Shown in pieces: positions 53,684-64,000 of a stretch of DNA of 64,000 nucleotides. The stretch is from contig CM055193.1 in the NCBI GenBank assembly GCA_029224185.1, positions 11,484,859 through 11,548,858 of the forward strand, in the 5' to 3' direction. The notes beneath the pieces are model-generated. The model was not told the DNA's origin. It saw only the letters and a list, made by a program, of their open reading frames with translations, and searched no databases. Within the stretch, counting starts at the first letter, position 1. Every line of letters starts with the position of its first letter. The DNA comes from Karalla daura. Taxonomy: Eukaryota; Chordata; Actinopteri; Chaetodontiformes; Leiognathidae. The position numbers and the translations under genes were made by a program.

Positions 53684-56600
53684 AAAGGGGGTTCTGGATC
53701 TGGCACCCCCCGACCTCCCCGCATCCCCATAAAAAAAAACTCCCACATAGGTTAACCTCTGGCCCATCCAGGTGAACTGAGGCTTCCTGCCACGGAGGAT
53801 CCAAGCTGAACGTGCTTGTGCACCACAGGCCGACTCTCGCTCTATGTCTCTGTAATGACTTTCTTTTCATCGGTGAAAATGCAGACAGAGTACAAATGTT
53901 GTGTGTTTAACGTGTTTCAACAGTGCTGGTTCAAAACACAGCAATGGATAGAACAGTAAAATCATGCAGCGAGCACCCTCCATCTTAAACTCTAGTCTGA
54001 GTCTCTCCACTAAGTATTAAATTATTGAATCGCAAAAACAATAAGTGTAAAAAAAAAAGATGTTAATTCTTTGATCCAGTGTCTCTATGAGGAAGGGTGC
54101 TATTTTAGACATATTGTAAGAGCTTCAAAGAGACATTTGAATGGGTGAATTTATGAATTTGAGCCTCCCAGGATCCACTCATATTATAAAATTTTGTCAT
54201 AGTAATATATTTTCAAGGCTGCAATAACTGTGGAAAGATGGAATATGTTTCATTATTTTTTTTTACAATTCTGGTAAACCGGTGAAATATGATTGTTAGA
54301 TATCCGGAGCGCGACATGTGTATACTGTAGCATGATTTGTGTCTGAGGTACTGAATTGAATAAGTCTGCAATTGAAAACATTCACATCTCATCAAATGAG
54401 CCTTTTCAGTCTAACTCCCCAGTGCATTTTGTCCAAGGACTTTCATATTCTTGAAGATGTTGTAAATAGCTGATTTTCCACCACTGGTTGATGTCAGAGG
54501 GGTCTCCTCCAGTATGATGGGAAATCTATTAGGTGAGTTTGCATTGAACCCTGTGTTTGGTTTTCAAATACTTTAACAGATTGTACTTTTTTTTAGGACA
54601 GTTTCTGGAAAATAGACAATATATTTTTCTGTGTATTATATCCCAGCTATTTGAACAACTGGCCTTAGAGTGTGCTGTCCACTATGGGAGTTTGGAGTAT
54701 TTGCTTTGTTATATCAAGGTGTGTTTTTTAGGAGTGAACCATTAGATTCTGGAACGACACGGGCCTCATGCCAAGAAACGACAGCGTTTTGTACGAGGGG
54801 GTCCATGTATGTGTACATATATGTACAAGTGTGTTTTTATTACCCAAAAAGGGAACTGCATTTTTCAGAGTTGTTTTGTTTTCTATCGATATCCATCTCC
54901 TGTTATTGTCCTCTGAATGTAACCCAATCCACAAGTGTCTAATCTGTGATGTCAGATAACTTAAGGAAATTTGCTTCATGCTACCGTTATGTATATGGAC
55001 TGTGTAGTTTAGTCAGTTTGATTTTTGCCAGAACCTATACGAACTAAAGAAGGAATACAGTTGAAGAATTACATGAATTTAGGTAAGATATCATTTTTCC
55101 TGTTAAGGATGCAGGTAAGTCAATCCATTTATAAGGTTAAATTTGGTCAAATACAACAGTTTTCCTGTTTATTCCAAAATAAAAAATGTATACCAAAATA
55201 TTTCCCAACACAGTTCTCAGCTATCTGAAGCTATTGAGAGACCATTTTAACGTGGAGGTGATTCATAGAGGGTTCTGTGCACAGAAATGGCAGGGTTAAA
55301 TCTATAGCCCAACGATGTACTGTCAGACATTCCAGTTAAGCGGTGTAAACGAGGTTAATGAATGATAAATAGGCTGTTGACATTTAATGATGGCTTTTGT
55401 TCTGTGCAGCCGAGTTTTATTCCCATAATATCATAGTTCATATTTGCTGAGGAGTAGAGTTTGAAGGACAGCATAAATATGGACCCTTCAAATCTGTGCC
55501 CTGCGGTAATAAAAATCCATCTTTTAAAAACGGTGAAAATAGTTTCAATATATTTGATGAATTCCCCTCCGGTGTTCATACTTTTATAGAGAAAAGTGGG
55601 TGTGACTGTCAGAGGCCTTTAAAGCATCTGTGACACTGTCGGTGGTGAACTTTGTGTCTAAGCTGCACTGAAACAGTCAAACACAATATCAGAAACGTGT
55701 CTGTCTCCAATAAACTGTTTGGTCTGCATGAATGGTCTCTGGAAGTCTATCAAGTCTGCTTGCATTCAGTTTGGCCCCATGTGTTATACTGTAATCACCT
55801 GCGTTGAATAAACACCTATGGGCAATTTATTTTCACCAGGCGACCTAAACGTCATAGTGTTCAGAGCAAACCACACAGACTTAGGCAGAGCAGGGAAATT
55901 CTTCCTTCATAAATGAAATAATTTATCATTGATAATTTATTTAAGTAGATTCATATTAGCAATGCCTAAGGGAGTCTGTTTCTGGTTATTTTGCCTTGAA
56001 CATTACTTAGCCTCAGTTTTCTGTTTCTCAGTGTTTCATTTCGTTATGTTAAGTCTATGAAAAAATCACATCTGCCCATGTAACTTCTATTTTGAAAAGA
56101 ATGAAAGTGAGGGACGCGAGGGATGTTTTAATGTTGCGGGACGGGATTAACCCCCATGCTGCCCCCTGTTATTAGCTGCATCCCCCCTGAACATGTTCCA
56201 AAAAAAAAGAAAAAAGTATTTCCATCAAATTTGTTTCTGATGTAATCTCTTCTATGATAATCCAATCTATGACAGCAGAGTAAACAGCAGTATAATAAAT
56301 GGGTGCACATGAAATCAGTACTTGGATTTTCGCATTTTAGTTTTTGTATTTATTTAAAAAAGAAAAATAGTATGACTTAGTATGATGGCTGCAGTATTTT
56401 GTGTAACCTGAATAATAATTTAGTATGATTTCTGTTTATACAAAATCATTTGGTTTATCCTTTGCATCATTGTATTCTCTGCTTTCCGACTTTTAGCAGG
56501 TCATATGCGACTTTGCTGGCCTTTTCAGTCATTTAACTATCTGTTATGCCGGGCACATTTTTGTATCTGTGCTTTCTTGTCTTGTGTTTAGTAATCAAAT

Positions 56601-57027
56601 AAAATGGAAACCTTCACTGACCCTCCTGCCAGTGCTGGCAGTCAGGGAGGGCTTTGGAGATAATTGGCTTCACAAACCTCTACCAAAGGCACAAATACAT
56701 GCAGTGACTCATCACTGCTACTCTTCCTCTCTCTCCGCTTGTCTCAGCAGCTCCTCCGGGTTAGGGTTTTTCTTGAAACGTTTTCTTCTGTAGGCAGTAA
56801 CAATGCATACATGCTTCACTCATCCACACACTTGACTCACAATGGATGCCAACACTCTCCACGCCTCATGCATTTTTTGTGTTTAGTTAAAGGGTTTGGC
56901 TCACAATCAAATTAATAAGGCTGGGCAGTTTGCTATAAAACCAAAACCAGCAAACGCATTTTGCTTCTGACACAATCAACAAAAGTCAAAATAGCAATAA
57001 TAATAATAATCATCATCATCATAGCAT

Positions 57028-57240
57028 ACACATTGCTGCCTCACAGCAAGAATGCCATCAATGTCGTTGGATTGAGGGTCTTTCTGTGTTTCCATGTTCT
57101 CTCCCATGTCTGCTGGGACTCTAAATTGCCTGTAGAGGTGAGTGCTAGAATAGCTTGTGTGCCTTGTGATGGACTGTAGGAAACACACCCTGCTCCCTGG
57201 TGCATGCTGGTAAAGGCTCCTGCAGACCCCTGGATGAATA
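57028..57240 (+). repeat. Fish LINE/SINE-type interspersed repeat
   Basis: CTGCCTCACAGCAAGAATG, TTTCTGTGTTTCCATGTTCT, GGGACTCTAAATTGCC and GATGGACTGTAGG occur in the same order as in the copy at 45466. An AAT/ATC run (56994-57020) borders it. Confidence 0.6.
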
Positions 57241-58519
57241 AAGAAGTACGTGCTTTGAAATATTTACAGTGCTGAGCTGCTTTCATGACAGTGGCCACTA
57301 GATGCTGCTGTGCGACCAGAGTGAGATTGTGCAGTCAAGTAGGTGGAAAAAAGGAAGATTGTCTCCAATTAGACAATTCATAGATCAAATGCATAGATTA
57401 ATTGCAATAATCCATTCAATTTAAAAGGGAATCAGTTAAAACGTAAAGTGATTTAAATCAAAGGGTGAAATGGAAATTATTCACTTCAAGCAAGTCTTAC
57501 TTGAAGTGTGCTATCTTAATGTTTCTTCCATCCTGTGTTTATTATGACTAATAACCACAAATGTTGAAATACCACAGCTAAGACTGAGACTTTAATGGTG
57601 CTCTAAGATGAAGCTAAAACCATATGCTTAAAAAAAACATAGGACATTCAAGCTGTGAGGCGACAGTAACCACATTACTAAATGATTCATTTGATGCACA
57701 AACCATGTTTTCTCACGGTTTAAGAGGCTCTGCAGGAACAAACGCTGCATCACCGTCACGTCTCGCATCTTCGCATCTCCCAGCTGAGGCGGAGATGTGA
57801 CTGCAGATGTTTTCAATCACTTGTCAAACCACCTGCCGCGACTTCACAGGTGGAGCCAGAAATGTAACATGAGGTGCGGCCCATAAATAGCACGCTGCGG
57901 CACAGAGCTCAGTGTGAATGTGTCCTGTACTTAAACAACAACACATAGGGTGAAAATCCTGTTTTTCCTGCCATCTAGTGGGTGAAAAGTTTGACTTTGC
58001 TGCCAGGTTTGCCTCCACCTGCGAGCTGCTGGAGCAGAGCGTGTGATTTAATTCACAGAGGTGAATAGAGGACAGGACACAAGAGCAGTTACTCTTTAAC
58101 TTGTCCAGCTCTCAGTCTGAGGGCTGTTTTCTTTTTCAAGGACACCTCCCTGATAAATCTCTCTGTGTTGCACAATGTGTGTGTTGTGCCCGTCTCCATA
58201 ATGACTGATAAATGGGGACAGCACAGGCCTGTGACAGTTTGTGAAGAAAAACGCAGTCTGACGCATCTGTTGTCCCTGGAAACTACTGTTTTTTTTCTTT
58301 TTATGTCACTCTTTCAATCATATTTATACTCTGACTCATTCAGTGGCATTGTATTTAATCTCGTAATCCGAGACAACGGAGATAAACAAATGACAGTGTC
58401 AATAAAAATAAGAAGAAACAAAGACAACCGACCTCAAAGAAAAATATCTATACATACAAGTCTGCACGTTCTTGTGAACATAAAGCACAGAAAGGCCACC
58501 TCAACAATATGGGGTGACA

Positions 58520-58690
58520 CCATGATCTGGTGAATAACACTGATGCCTCACACCAAAAAGGTGGCCTTTCTATGTGGCAGCAGCATGGGTTTGAGCTGAA
58601 ACATATGCATGTTGAGAATGTATTATGTATGTTGAGGTGTATTCCCTGGCTGTGGCCAAACTGCTCTGGAGATTGGTGCCATAGGTTGCA
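58520..58690 (+). repeat. Eroded copy of the same interspersed repeat
   Basis: CTGATGCCTCACACCAAAAAGGTGGCCTTTCTATGTGG keeps the CCTCACA...TTTCTGTGTGG order of the copies at 45466 and 57028, but the rest is degraded. Confidence 0.4.
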
Positions 58691-58764
58691 CATCCCTGCA
58701 ACATAATTAAACAGGTAAGATAATGGATCAATAATGTTTCACTGAAGAACAGCTATGTTACAGA

Positions 58765-58770
58765 TTTATT
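58765..58770 (-). terminator. styk1: styk1 polyadenylation signal
   Basis: TTTATT on the plus strand is AATAAA on the minus strand, about 110 bases past the styk1 stop. Confidence 0.5.
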
Positions 58771-58876
58771 TTTCACTTGATACGGGGTTATCAATACACA
58801 TTTACAGGGGATGTTAGATTACCGTTGTAATCTTATTCCTATTTGAGGTTTCTGCTATTTTTGGCAGCACATGAGC

Positions 58877-61365
58877 CTACTGGAGCAATCCTGCCTTTCG
58901 GGTGTACTCAGAGACGTCTATCGCCTCAGGAACACAAATAGTTTCAGTGGCAGCGAGATGCAGCGAGGAGTCCAACAGCTTTATGATGGCTGAGAAGGTA
59001 GGGCGGTCTTTGAAACTCCACATCCAGCAATACTTCATCAGATTGTACCTAGAAAGATACAAGCTGCTATGTGAATGCCTTCAATTTGCTTCCTCCTTAA
59101 AATACTAAGTCTGGAAACACAAATTCAAGTACAAAATCAAGTGGACTCATTTCTTATGCTTACAAAGATCCTCCACAATGCTCTGGTCTCTTCATCCGAT
59201 ACGACCCCTGCAGCTTTTGAAGCACAGACTCGGGCTCAAACTCAGGGTAAGGGGGAGAACCTGGGGACAGACAGAGAGATAAACAGATCGATAGATAAGT
59301 ACTTATTTATCTACAAAGGGAAATTACTGATTTGAGAAGAAAAAGAAGAGTGCAGATAATAGAACATGCAGCTGTACCTAAAGTGATCAGTTCATACAGT
59401 AAGATACCAAATGACCACCTAGGGAGGGAAAAAATAACATATATTAGAAATAGAAAGCTCTCCTCTGAACGTTTCATTTTCTCGACCATTACTGTGGCCT
59501 TACACGTCGCTCCTGTCGATACTGAGCTGCATCATAATCCTCTCTGGGGCCTGCCATTTAAGAGGCACTTCTGCTGCCCTCTGCCTGGCAGCTGAATCCA
59601 TTCTGCGCCCTCCAAATGCCACACCCAGGCCGGACACGCGGATTGAGAGACCCGGGCCAATTAAGATGTTCCTGGCAGCAACATCACCATGCACCAGCCT
59701 GTGCTCTGACATCAGGTAATCCTGGGGGAGGAGTCAATTACGGCCAGACGGATCAATCTCTGCTCGGATCATTTCATTCAGAGCACGAGGGAAACGGAAA
59801 GTTCATGGCCACAGAATAGCACCTCCGCTGGGCCGAAGCGTCTGAGATCTATCTCGGAAATACTTAATCCCAAAAACAGTGACTCACCAGGCCAGCTGCC
59901 ACCTGCTTCGCCACCAGAAACACTGACTTCTCAGAGAAGTTCAGAGACGGTTCCATTACGTTCGGGTTCCTCTAAGAGGGAAGGAAAATACCTCATCATT
60001 GTGCCAGATTTAGGAATTGGACATTGCAAGTATAATTAAATCAAATCCTGGTTTACTGTACATCAAAGCTTTGGTCTGCAGTTATATTTCTGAGTGTCCA
60101 CAGGAAGTGAAGGAGGTTCCCTGGGCTGCAGGCGTCTAGGACCAGATACATGGGCAGATGCTTGGTCTGACAGTGCAGCATCCGCACCACATTCTCATGT
60201 TTACACACTGTGGCATGGAAGACGACCCAGTCCACAAACCTCTTAGCTTCGGGCTGGTTGGTGACATCTATATGACATCAAAAATAGTGGCATCAGAACA
60301 GAACATGTTCAGCTTTTCATCAGCAATAACATTTTCATCGCACTGTGTCTTAAACCATGTTATACTTTCCCTCTGGAAGCATCATACTCTAGACATTGGT
60401 GTGAAGTATAGCAGGGGATCTGCAGGGGTATATCCCAGCACACATGGCAAAGACAGTAGATACACATACTGTATCATTCACTCTCATACCTAGAGGCAAT
60501 TCACAATCTTCAGTTGACCTGAACATGGATGTTTTTGGACTGTGGGTAGAAAAGAAACTGAAGAACCCTGAGAAACCCCACACAAACATGGAAAGAACAC
60601 ACAACTATGTACAGAGAGGCTTTGGTCCAACAAGGAGTCAAGCCCGGGGGCATTTTGTTGTGAGGCAAGCAATAACAAGTTGCTGTACTCTGCACAGATT
60701 GTCCTTGCTATGGATTTGTGCTCTACCTCGGAGGGATTCAACCACCACATGAGTGGAGGCTCCATCTCTCGTTCTCAGCAGACCTTTACAAATGGGCCCG
60801 TAGCGACCAGACTGCCAAAACTGCAGTCCCTCGAGAGTGCTCTCGTCAGGGATTTCCCAGGTCTGCAAAGCTGCCCGAACCTTGGGAGTGCTCACAGAGG
60901 CAGCAGCCTGGGACACACTCTGCTGGCCTATTTAGAAAAAAAGAAAAAAAGAAAAAAAAACACCACCTCAGATATATTAGCAGTTGGCATTTTTCCCAGA
61001 CTCTGACAAAAAAAAAGTGTTTGATTCTTGTAGTCTTTTACAGAGGTTTTAGACAAAGGACATACAGCTCGTACCATTTGTGAAATGAGTTGCGGAGCTC
61101 TGGACTCTCTGTTTGTTCTTGTGGAGACTGTAGAAAATCAGAGCCACCACTACAACCGTGCTCAGAGCCAACAGACTAGGGATGATGATGACGGCAAGTA
61201 GGTCTGATGACTCCTCATCTGTATGAGAGGTGAGAGAGCGGACACATTCAGAAGAACGGCAGCGAGGAGGGAGGGTGCAGTCACAAGCGGAGAGCGCCAA
61301 GTGTACAGCTCACAGCATGTGGGGAGCGAGGTGTCATTGTCACATCCGTGCGGAGCTGCAGGCAT
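58877..61365 (-). CDS. styk1: STYK1/NOK-like single-pass receptor-type (pseudo)kinase
   Basis: Nine coding exons on the minus strand in order: 61314-61365, 61075-61218, 60727-60927, 60057-60267, 59888-59969, 59504-59721, 59378-59418, 59164-59260 and 58877-59048 (TAG). They give about 405 residues; human STYK1 has 422. A short extracellular N terminus precedes one membrane helix (LLAVIIIPSLLALSTVVVVA), then a kinase-like domain: SGRYGPICKG loop, HRLVHGDVAARNIL catalytic loop, GLG in place of DFG, VPLKWQAPERI, and VWSFGILLYELITLG. Human STYK1 shares HGDVAARNIL, GLG and WSFGILLYE. The beta-3 lysine position reads VVVESL (human VILKAL), so Glu replaces Lys. The first exon is the least certain part; it was chosen because its GTGAGC donor gives phase 1 and an in-frame ATG. 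Tail-to-tail with tmem269, divergent from magi3. Confidence 0.9.
60487..60680 (-). repeat. Fish LINE/SINE-type interspersed repeat (reverse orientation)
   Basis: It carries the reverse-oriented blocks AACATGGATGTTTTTGGACT, GTGGGTAGAAAAGAAACTG, AGTCAAGCCCGGGGGC and TTGTGAGGCAAGCAATAAC, the same element as at 45466. It lies in a styk1 intron. Confidence 0.65.
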
Positions 61366-61530
61366 TTCTCACACTGGAGGAATACAGGCTCACATCACCA
61401 GGTGAAATTCACAAGCCGGCACCTGAAAAGTTTATCCCTATGTAGAAATAGAATGGTGATGGAGAATTAAGATACACAGCAACAACTAAAAAAAAAAATC
61501 CATTAAATGTCAAATTTGACATTCTCTTAC

Positions 61531-61640
61531 CTGAGCCCTGGTGCCACATTGATCAAATGAGAACATTTTTCCCAGTGTTATAACGTGAAAATGGAAAACT
61601 GCTGTCAGCTGCTCTTGGACTCAGCCTTGCCTGTGTACTT
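61531..61640 (-). other. styk1: Candidate styk1 5' UTR exon
   Basis: On the minus strand the segment ends GGGCTCAG|GTAAGA (donor at 61530/61529). It could splice to the exon whose acceptor is CTCCAG at 61374. It contains an upstream ATG whose frame does not fit the styk1 reading frame. The 5' limit is not known. Confidence 0.35.
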
Positions 61641-61979
61641 GCGAGGCTGCTGACCGCAGAGCAGATTTGGAAAGTTGACCGAATGTTAATGATTGACTAA
61701 TCACCAGAAATGACAACAATTGCAGGTGCTGGGCCCACGCGTACTACTGCCTCAACCATTCACTCATTAGAATGAGGATGCTTTGCATACATTTGCATAT
61801 AAAATGCCAAGTCCAGTTTGATTTGATTTTTATGTCCTGCTGTGATTCATCACACAATGGCATGAATGACAAACCAAATGTTTGATAACATTCATTTGAA
61901 TGTAATTCATCTTTATTGCCATTGCGCATAGTGCAGGTATTTAGGGTGCTGAAATGTAGTTTGGTGTCAAAAAACAGGT

Positions 61980-62160
61980 TGTGCAAATGTCCATCCATCC
62001 ATAATCTTCCCCACTTTGTACTTAAACAGTGTGGCAGGGTGAATTGAAGCTTATCAACAACTCCTCAGCACATGGAAAACTTGAGTACCTGCATCGGAAA
62101 AGGTCCCACCAGGGCTTGATCTAGGGACCCTCTCGCCGTGGGACAACAATGTTTTCCATT
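61980..62160 (-). repeat. Interspersed-repeat fragment
   Basis: GTCCATCCATCCATAATCTTCC followed by GGCAGGGTGAATTGAAGC, and later CACCAGGGCTTGATCTAGGGAC, looks like a reverse-oriented tail of a common fish repeat, ending against the GATA array. Confidence 0.4.
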
Positions 62161-62176
62161 TACTATCCACTGTGTG

Positions 62177-62295
<119 letters not shown>

Positions 62296-62783
62296 CATCT
62301 GTTTCAGACTATGCGAAAGACAGCAACATGTATGTGAGTATGTGAGAGGAAAAATGTCATGTTCAGAAATCACTTCTGACCATTTTATGGTGTTTTTGAT
62401 AAGCTGTAACTGTACAGCTGTAACTTAAGTTAAGTAAATAAACGTGTCTAGCTGAGATGTTTCAGGCACTATAGCTGTGTAGGTTATTGCTGTTGTTTAG
62501 ACTCTCTTATTACAACCACAAGGGGGAGGAATTGCGCCAGAAATCCTAAATCCTGAGAAGTAAAGACCACAATTCCCCCAAACTAATGCTTTGGACGTAA
62601 ATCTCCCACGGCGACACTAAACAAACAGCACAAGCGTAAGAAAAACGCCACATGAACTGCAACCAAACTTTGTGAAAGTTGTATGATAAACATTCCCCAC
62701 GTGAAATATTGATGAATCCTGGAGCCGGAACTCCGCCTTGGAAATAAACCCCAGCACTTCCCGACACTGCCCGCTGCTTCCTT

Positions 62784-62893
62784 ATTGGTTCACTGGAGGG
62801 AAACGTTTAAGACCCGCCCCCAGCCTGTGAATGGACAGACGCCACTGCAATCAGGAAAAAGCAACAGAGAGAAAAAAACGAAGGGATATAAAA
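62784..62893 (+). promoter_or_regulatory. magi3: magi3 promoter elements
   Basis: An inverted CCAAT box (ATTGG, 62784-62788), a GC box (CCCGCCCCC, 62813-62821) and a TATA-like TATAAAA (62887-62893) lie in proper order upstream of the magi3 first exon. CpG content rises downstream. Start of transcription would be near 62915-62925. Confidence 0.5.
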
Positions 62894-62934
62894 AAAAGTT
62901 ATGGAGTGAAGCCTAATCGGATCGCGGTTGTTTG

Positions 62935-63210
62935 ATGCTGCTGCGTCGTAGAGGAGAGGAGAGGAAGAAGAGGAGGATCAACGGGTGTAAAGGAGCAGAG
63001 AGAGGAGACACACTGGGCTGCAGCCCCGGAGCAGAGACGCGGTGTGTGCGTTTGTTTGTGTGCACCAGGTGTGTTTGCTCGTCTCCAAGGACTCGACGTG
63101 CTGATGTCACCACGCACAGAGGGACTGGGGGCAGGTGCGGCTGTCGCTCCTGGACTCTCAGAATGAAGGAGCGTGAGTCTGGTCCATCCTCGCGGAGAAC
63201 CGGCTCTTGA
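62935..63210 (+). other. Upstream ORF in the presumed magi3 5' leader
   Basis: An ATG-started frame of 91 codons, basic and cysteine-containing, lies in the ~850-base leader before the magi3 start. It may only reduce translation of the main frame. No family is recognised. Whether the leader is unspliced is unknown. Confidence 0.35.
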
Positions 63211-63765
63211 ACTTGTTTGAAACTCTTTCCTCCTCCTCCTTTCCTCCTCCTACTCCACCTCCTCCTCCCCCCTCCTCCTTCTCCTCGCATGTTTGCTTTC
63301 GGATCTGTGGCGGTGGTGGCGGTGCGCACAAATTCGCGGACGTGCAGCTCGTGGTTGCACGTTTTTGCGAGTCGTGATTTTTTCCTCCTCATTCTTCTTA
63401 CAAATTAAGGAGACGTCGAGCTGCATCCAGTGCGGCGGCGGCAGCGGCGGCGTCACTTTGCGCTTCACTGCGACACTGACGCAGCTGATGGCGCATCCCG
63501 AGGCGCAGACAGGTGATGCTGCTGCTCCTGTGACTCACTGGAAGTGAGTTTGATAACCCGAGAACCGGCTCTTTCTCCTCCTGCCTGGAATGGAATACAA
63601 CACAAGGGAGCAGCCTCAACTTCTCTAACGTGCGTCATTGCGTCTTTTTTTGCTTTGAAGGACACAAGCGCTCGGACTTTCCTTTACACCCAAACCTTTA
63701 TTTTTGCGGGGGGTCAGTGTATATATATATATTTGTCATCACAAGAAAAATAAAAGCCGCCGACA

Positions 63766-64000
63766 ATGTCCAAGACACTGAAGAAGAAGAAGCACTGGTC
63801 CACCAAAGTGCAGGAGTGCACGGTGTCGTGGGGAGGCTCCGGGGAGTTCGCCTCGGTGGTGGAGGTGCGCGGCGGCGCGGAGCTGGGAGAGTTCCCGCAC
63901 CTCGGACACTCGGAGGCGGACACGCTGCTGTGTCACGCCGGGAGGCTCCCGGTGCCCGGGGACGTGCTGCTGGAGGTGAACGGCACCCCCGTCAGTGGAC
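63766..64000 (+). CDS. magi3: magi3, first coding exon (3' partial)
   Basis: The frame opens at ATG 63766 and runs off the window with 78 codons seen. It begins [11 protein letters not shown], then [23 protein letters not shown] and [15 protein letters not shown]. Human MAGI3 begins [20 protein letters not shown] and has [14 protein letters not shown] at the same point, so the identity is firm. This is the start of the N-terminal PDZ domain (PDZ0). MAGI3 is a cytoplasmic inverted MAGUK scaffold with PDZ, guanylate-kinase-like and WW domains that gathers receptors and PTEN at cell junctions. The start is fixed by homology. Confidence 0.96.
   Translation, partial: [78 protein letters not shown]

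Larger units (their letters stand above)
53684..58764. other. Region between convergent tmem269 and styk1: 3' UTR and intergenic
   Basis: It starts with tmem269 3' UTR. A candidate poly(A) signal is AATAAA at 55709-55714, though ATTAAA near 54017 could also serve. Beyond this are AT-rich sequence and repeats; no gene is supported. Confidence 0.5.

Overview
The window is vertebrate nuclear DNA, almost certainly from a teleost fish. Genes are split into many short exons with GT-AG introns. Simple repeats (CA/TG, GATA) and fish-type interspersed repeats are common. The recognisable proteins are vertebrate extracellular-matrix, membrane and scaffold proteins. All exon models were built by hand from reading frame, splice-site phase and remembered human family members; no search was run.

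Layout: (1) 1-651 (+) is the 3' end of a Lys/Thr/Pro-rich protein I do not recognise, followed by a probable 3' UTR. (2) 2804-35550 (+) is the 3' part of hspg2 (perlecan): the last laminin-IV (L4) module of domain III with its LE repeats, 12 Ig modules of domain IV, and domain V (LG1-EGF-EGF-LG2-EGF-EGF-LG3), ending at a stop and a ~2.6 kb 3' UTR. Domains I, II and the start of III are absent from the window. (3) 41631-44795 (+) is a small secreted protein made of a signal peptide and four tandem mucin/CILP-type 'WxxW' modules. (4) 47808-53683 (+) is a multi-pass CDP-alcohol phosphatidyltransferase with a complete catalytic signature, probably tmem269. (5) 58877-61365 (-) is styk1 (NOK), a single-pass membrane pseudokinase-like protein. 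(6) 63766-64000 (+) is the first coding exon of magi3, cut by the window edge and divergent from styk1.

The most interesting part is perlecan. Beside the conventional exons there are several unlisted stretches with good splice sites, open frames and phases that let them be included or skipped without shifting the frame. They are a three-exon alternative N-half of the L4 module carrying a polyserine tract (6120-7337), a 60-nt exon between Ig3 and Ig4 (15153-15212), a 78-nt exon inside Ig5 (18853-18930), an 18-nt microexon in LG1 (26722-26739), and a 48-nt basic exon in LG3 (34076-34123). A 57-nt linker exon (31519-31575) restores the Asn-Asp junction at which BMP1/tolloid proteases release LG3 in mammals. 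Together they suggest a perlecan gene with more splice diversity than the human one but a much shorter Ig array.

Other points: the WxxW modules lack the first tryptophan of the motif, the STYK1 homologue has Glu where the beta-3 lysine should be, and the tmem269 product resembles prokaryote-type phosphatidylserine synthases. The genes share no obvious pathway.
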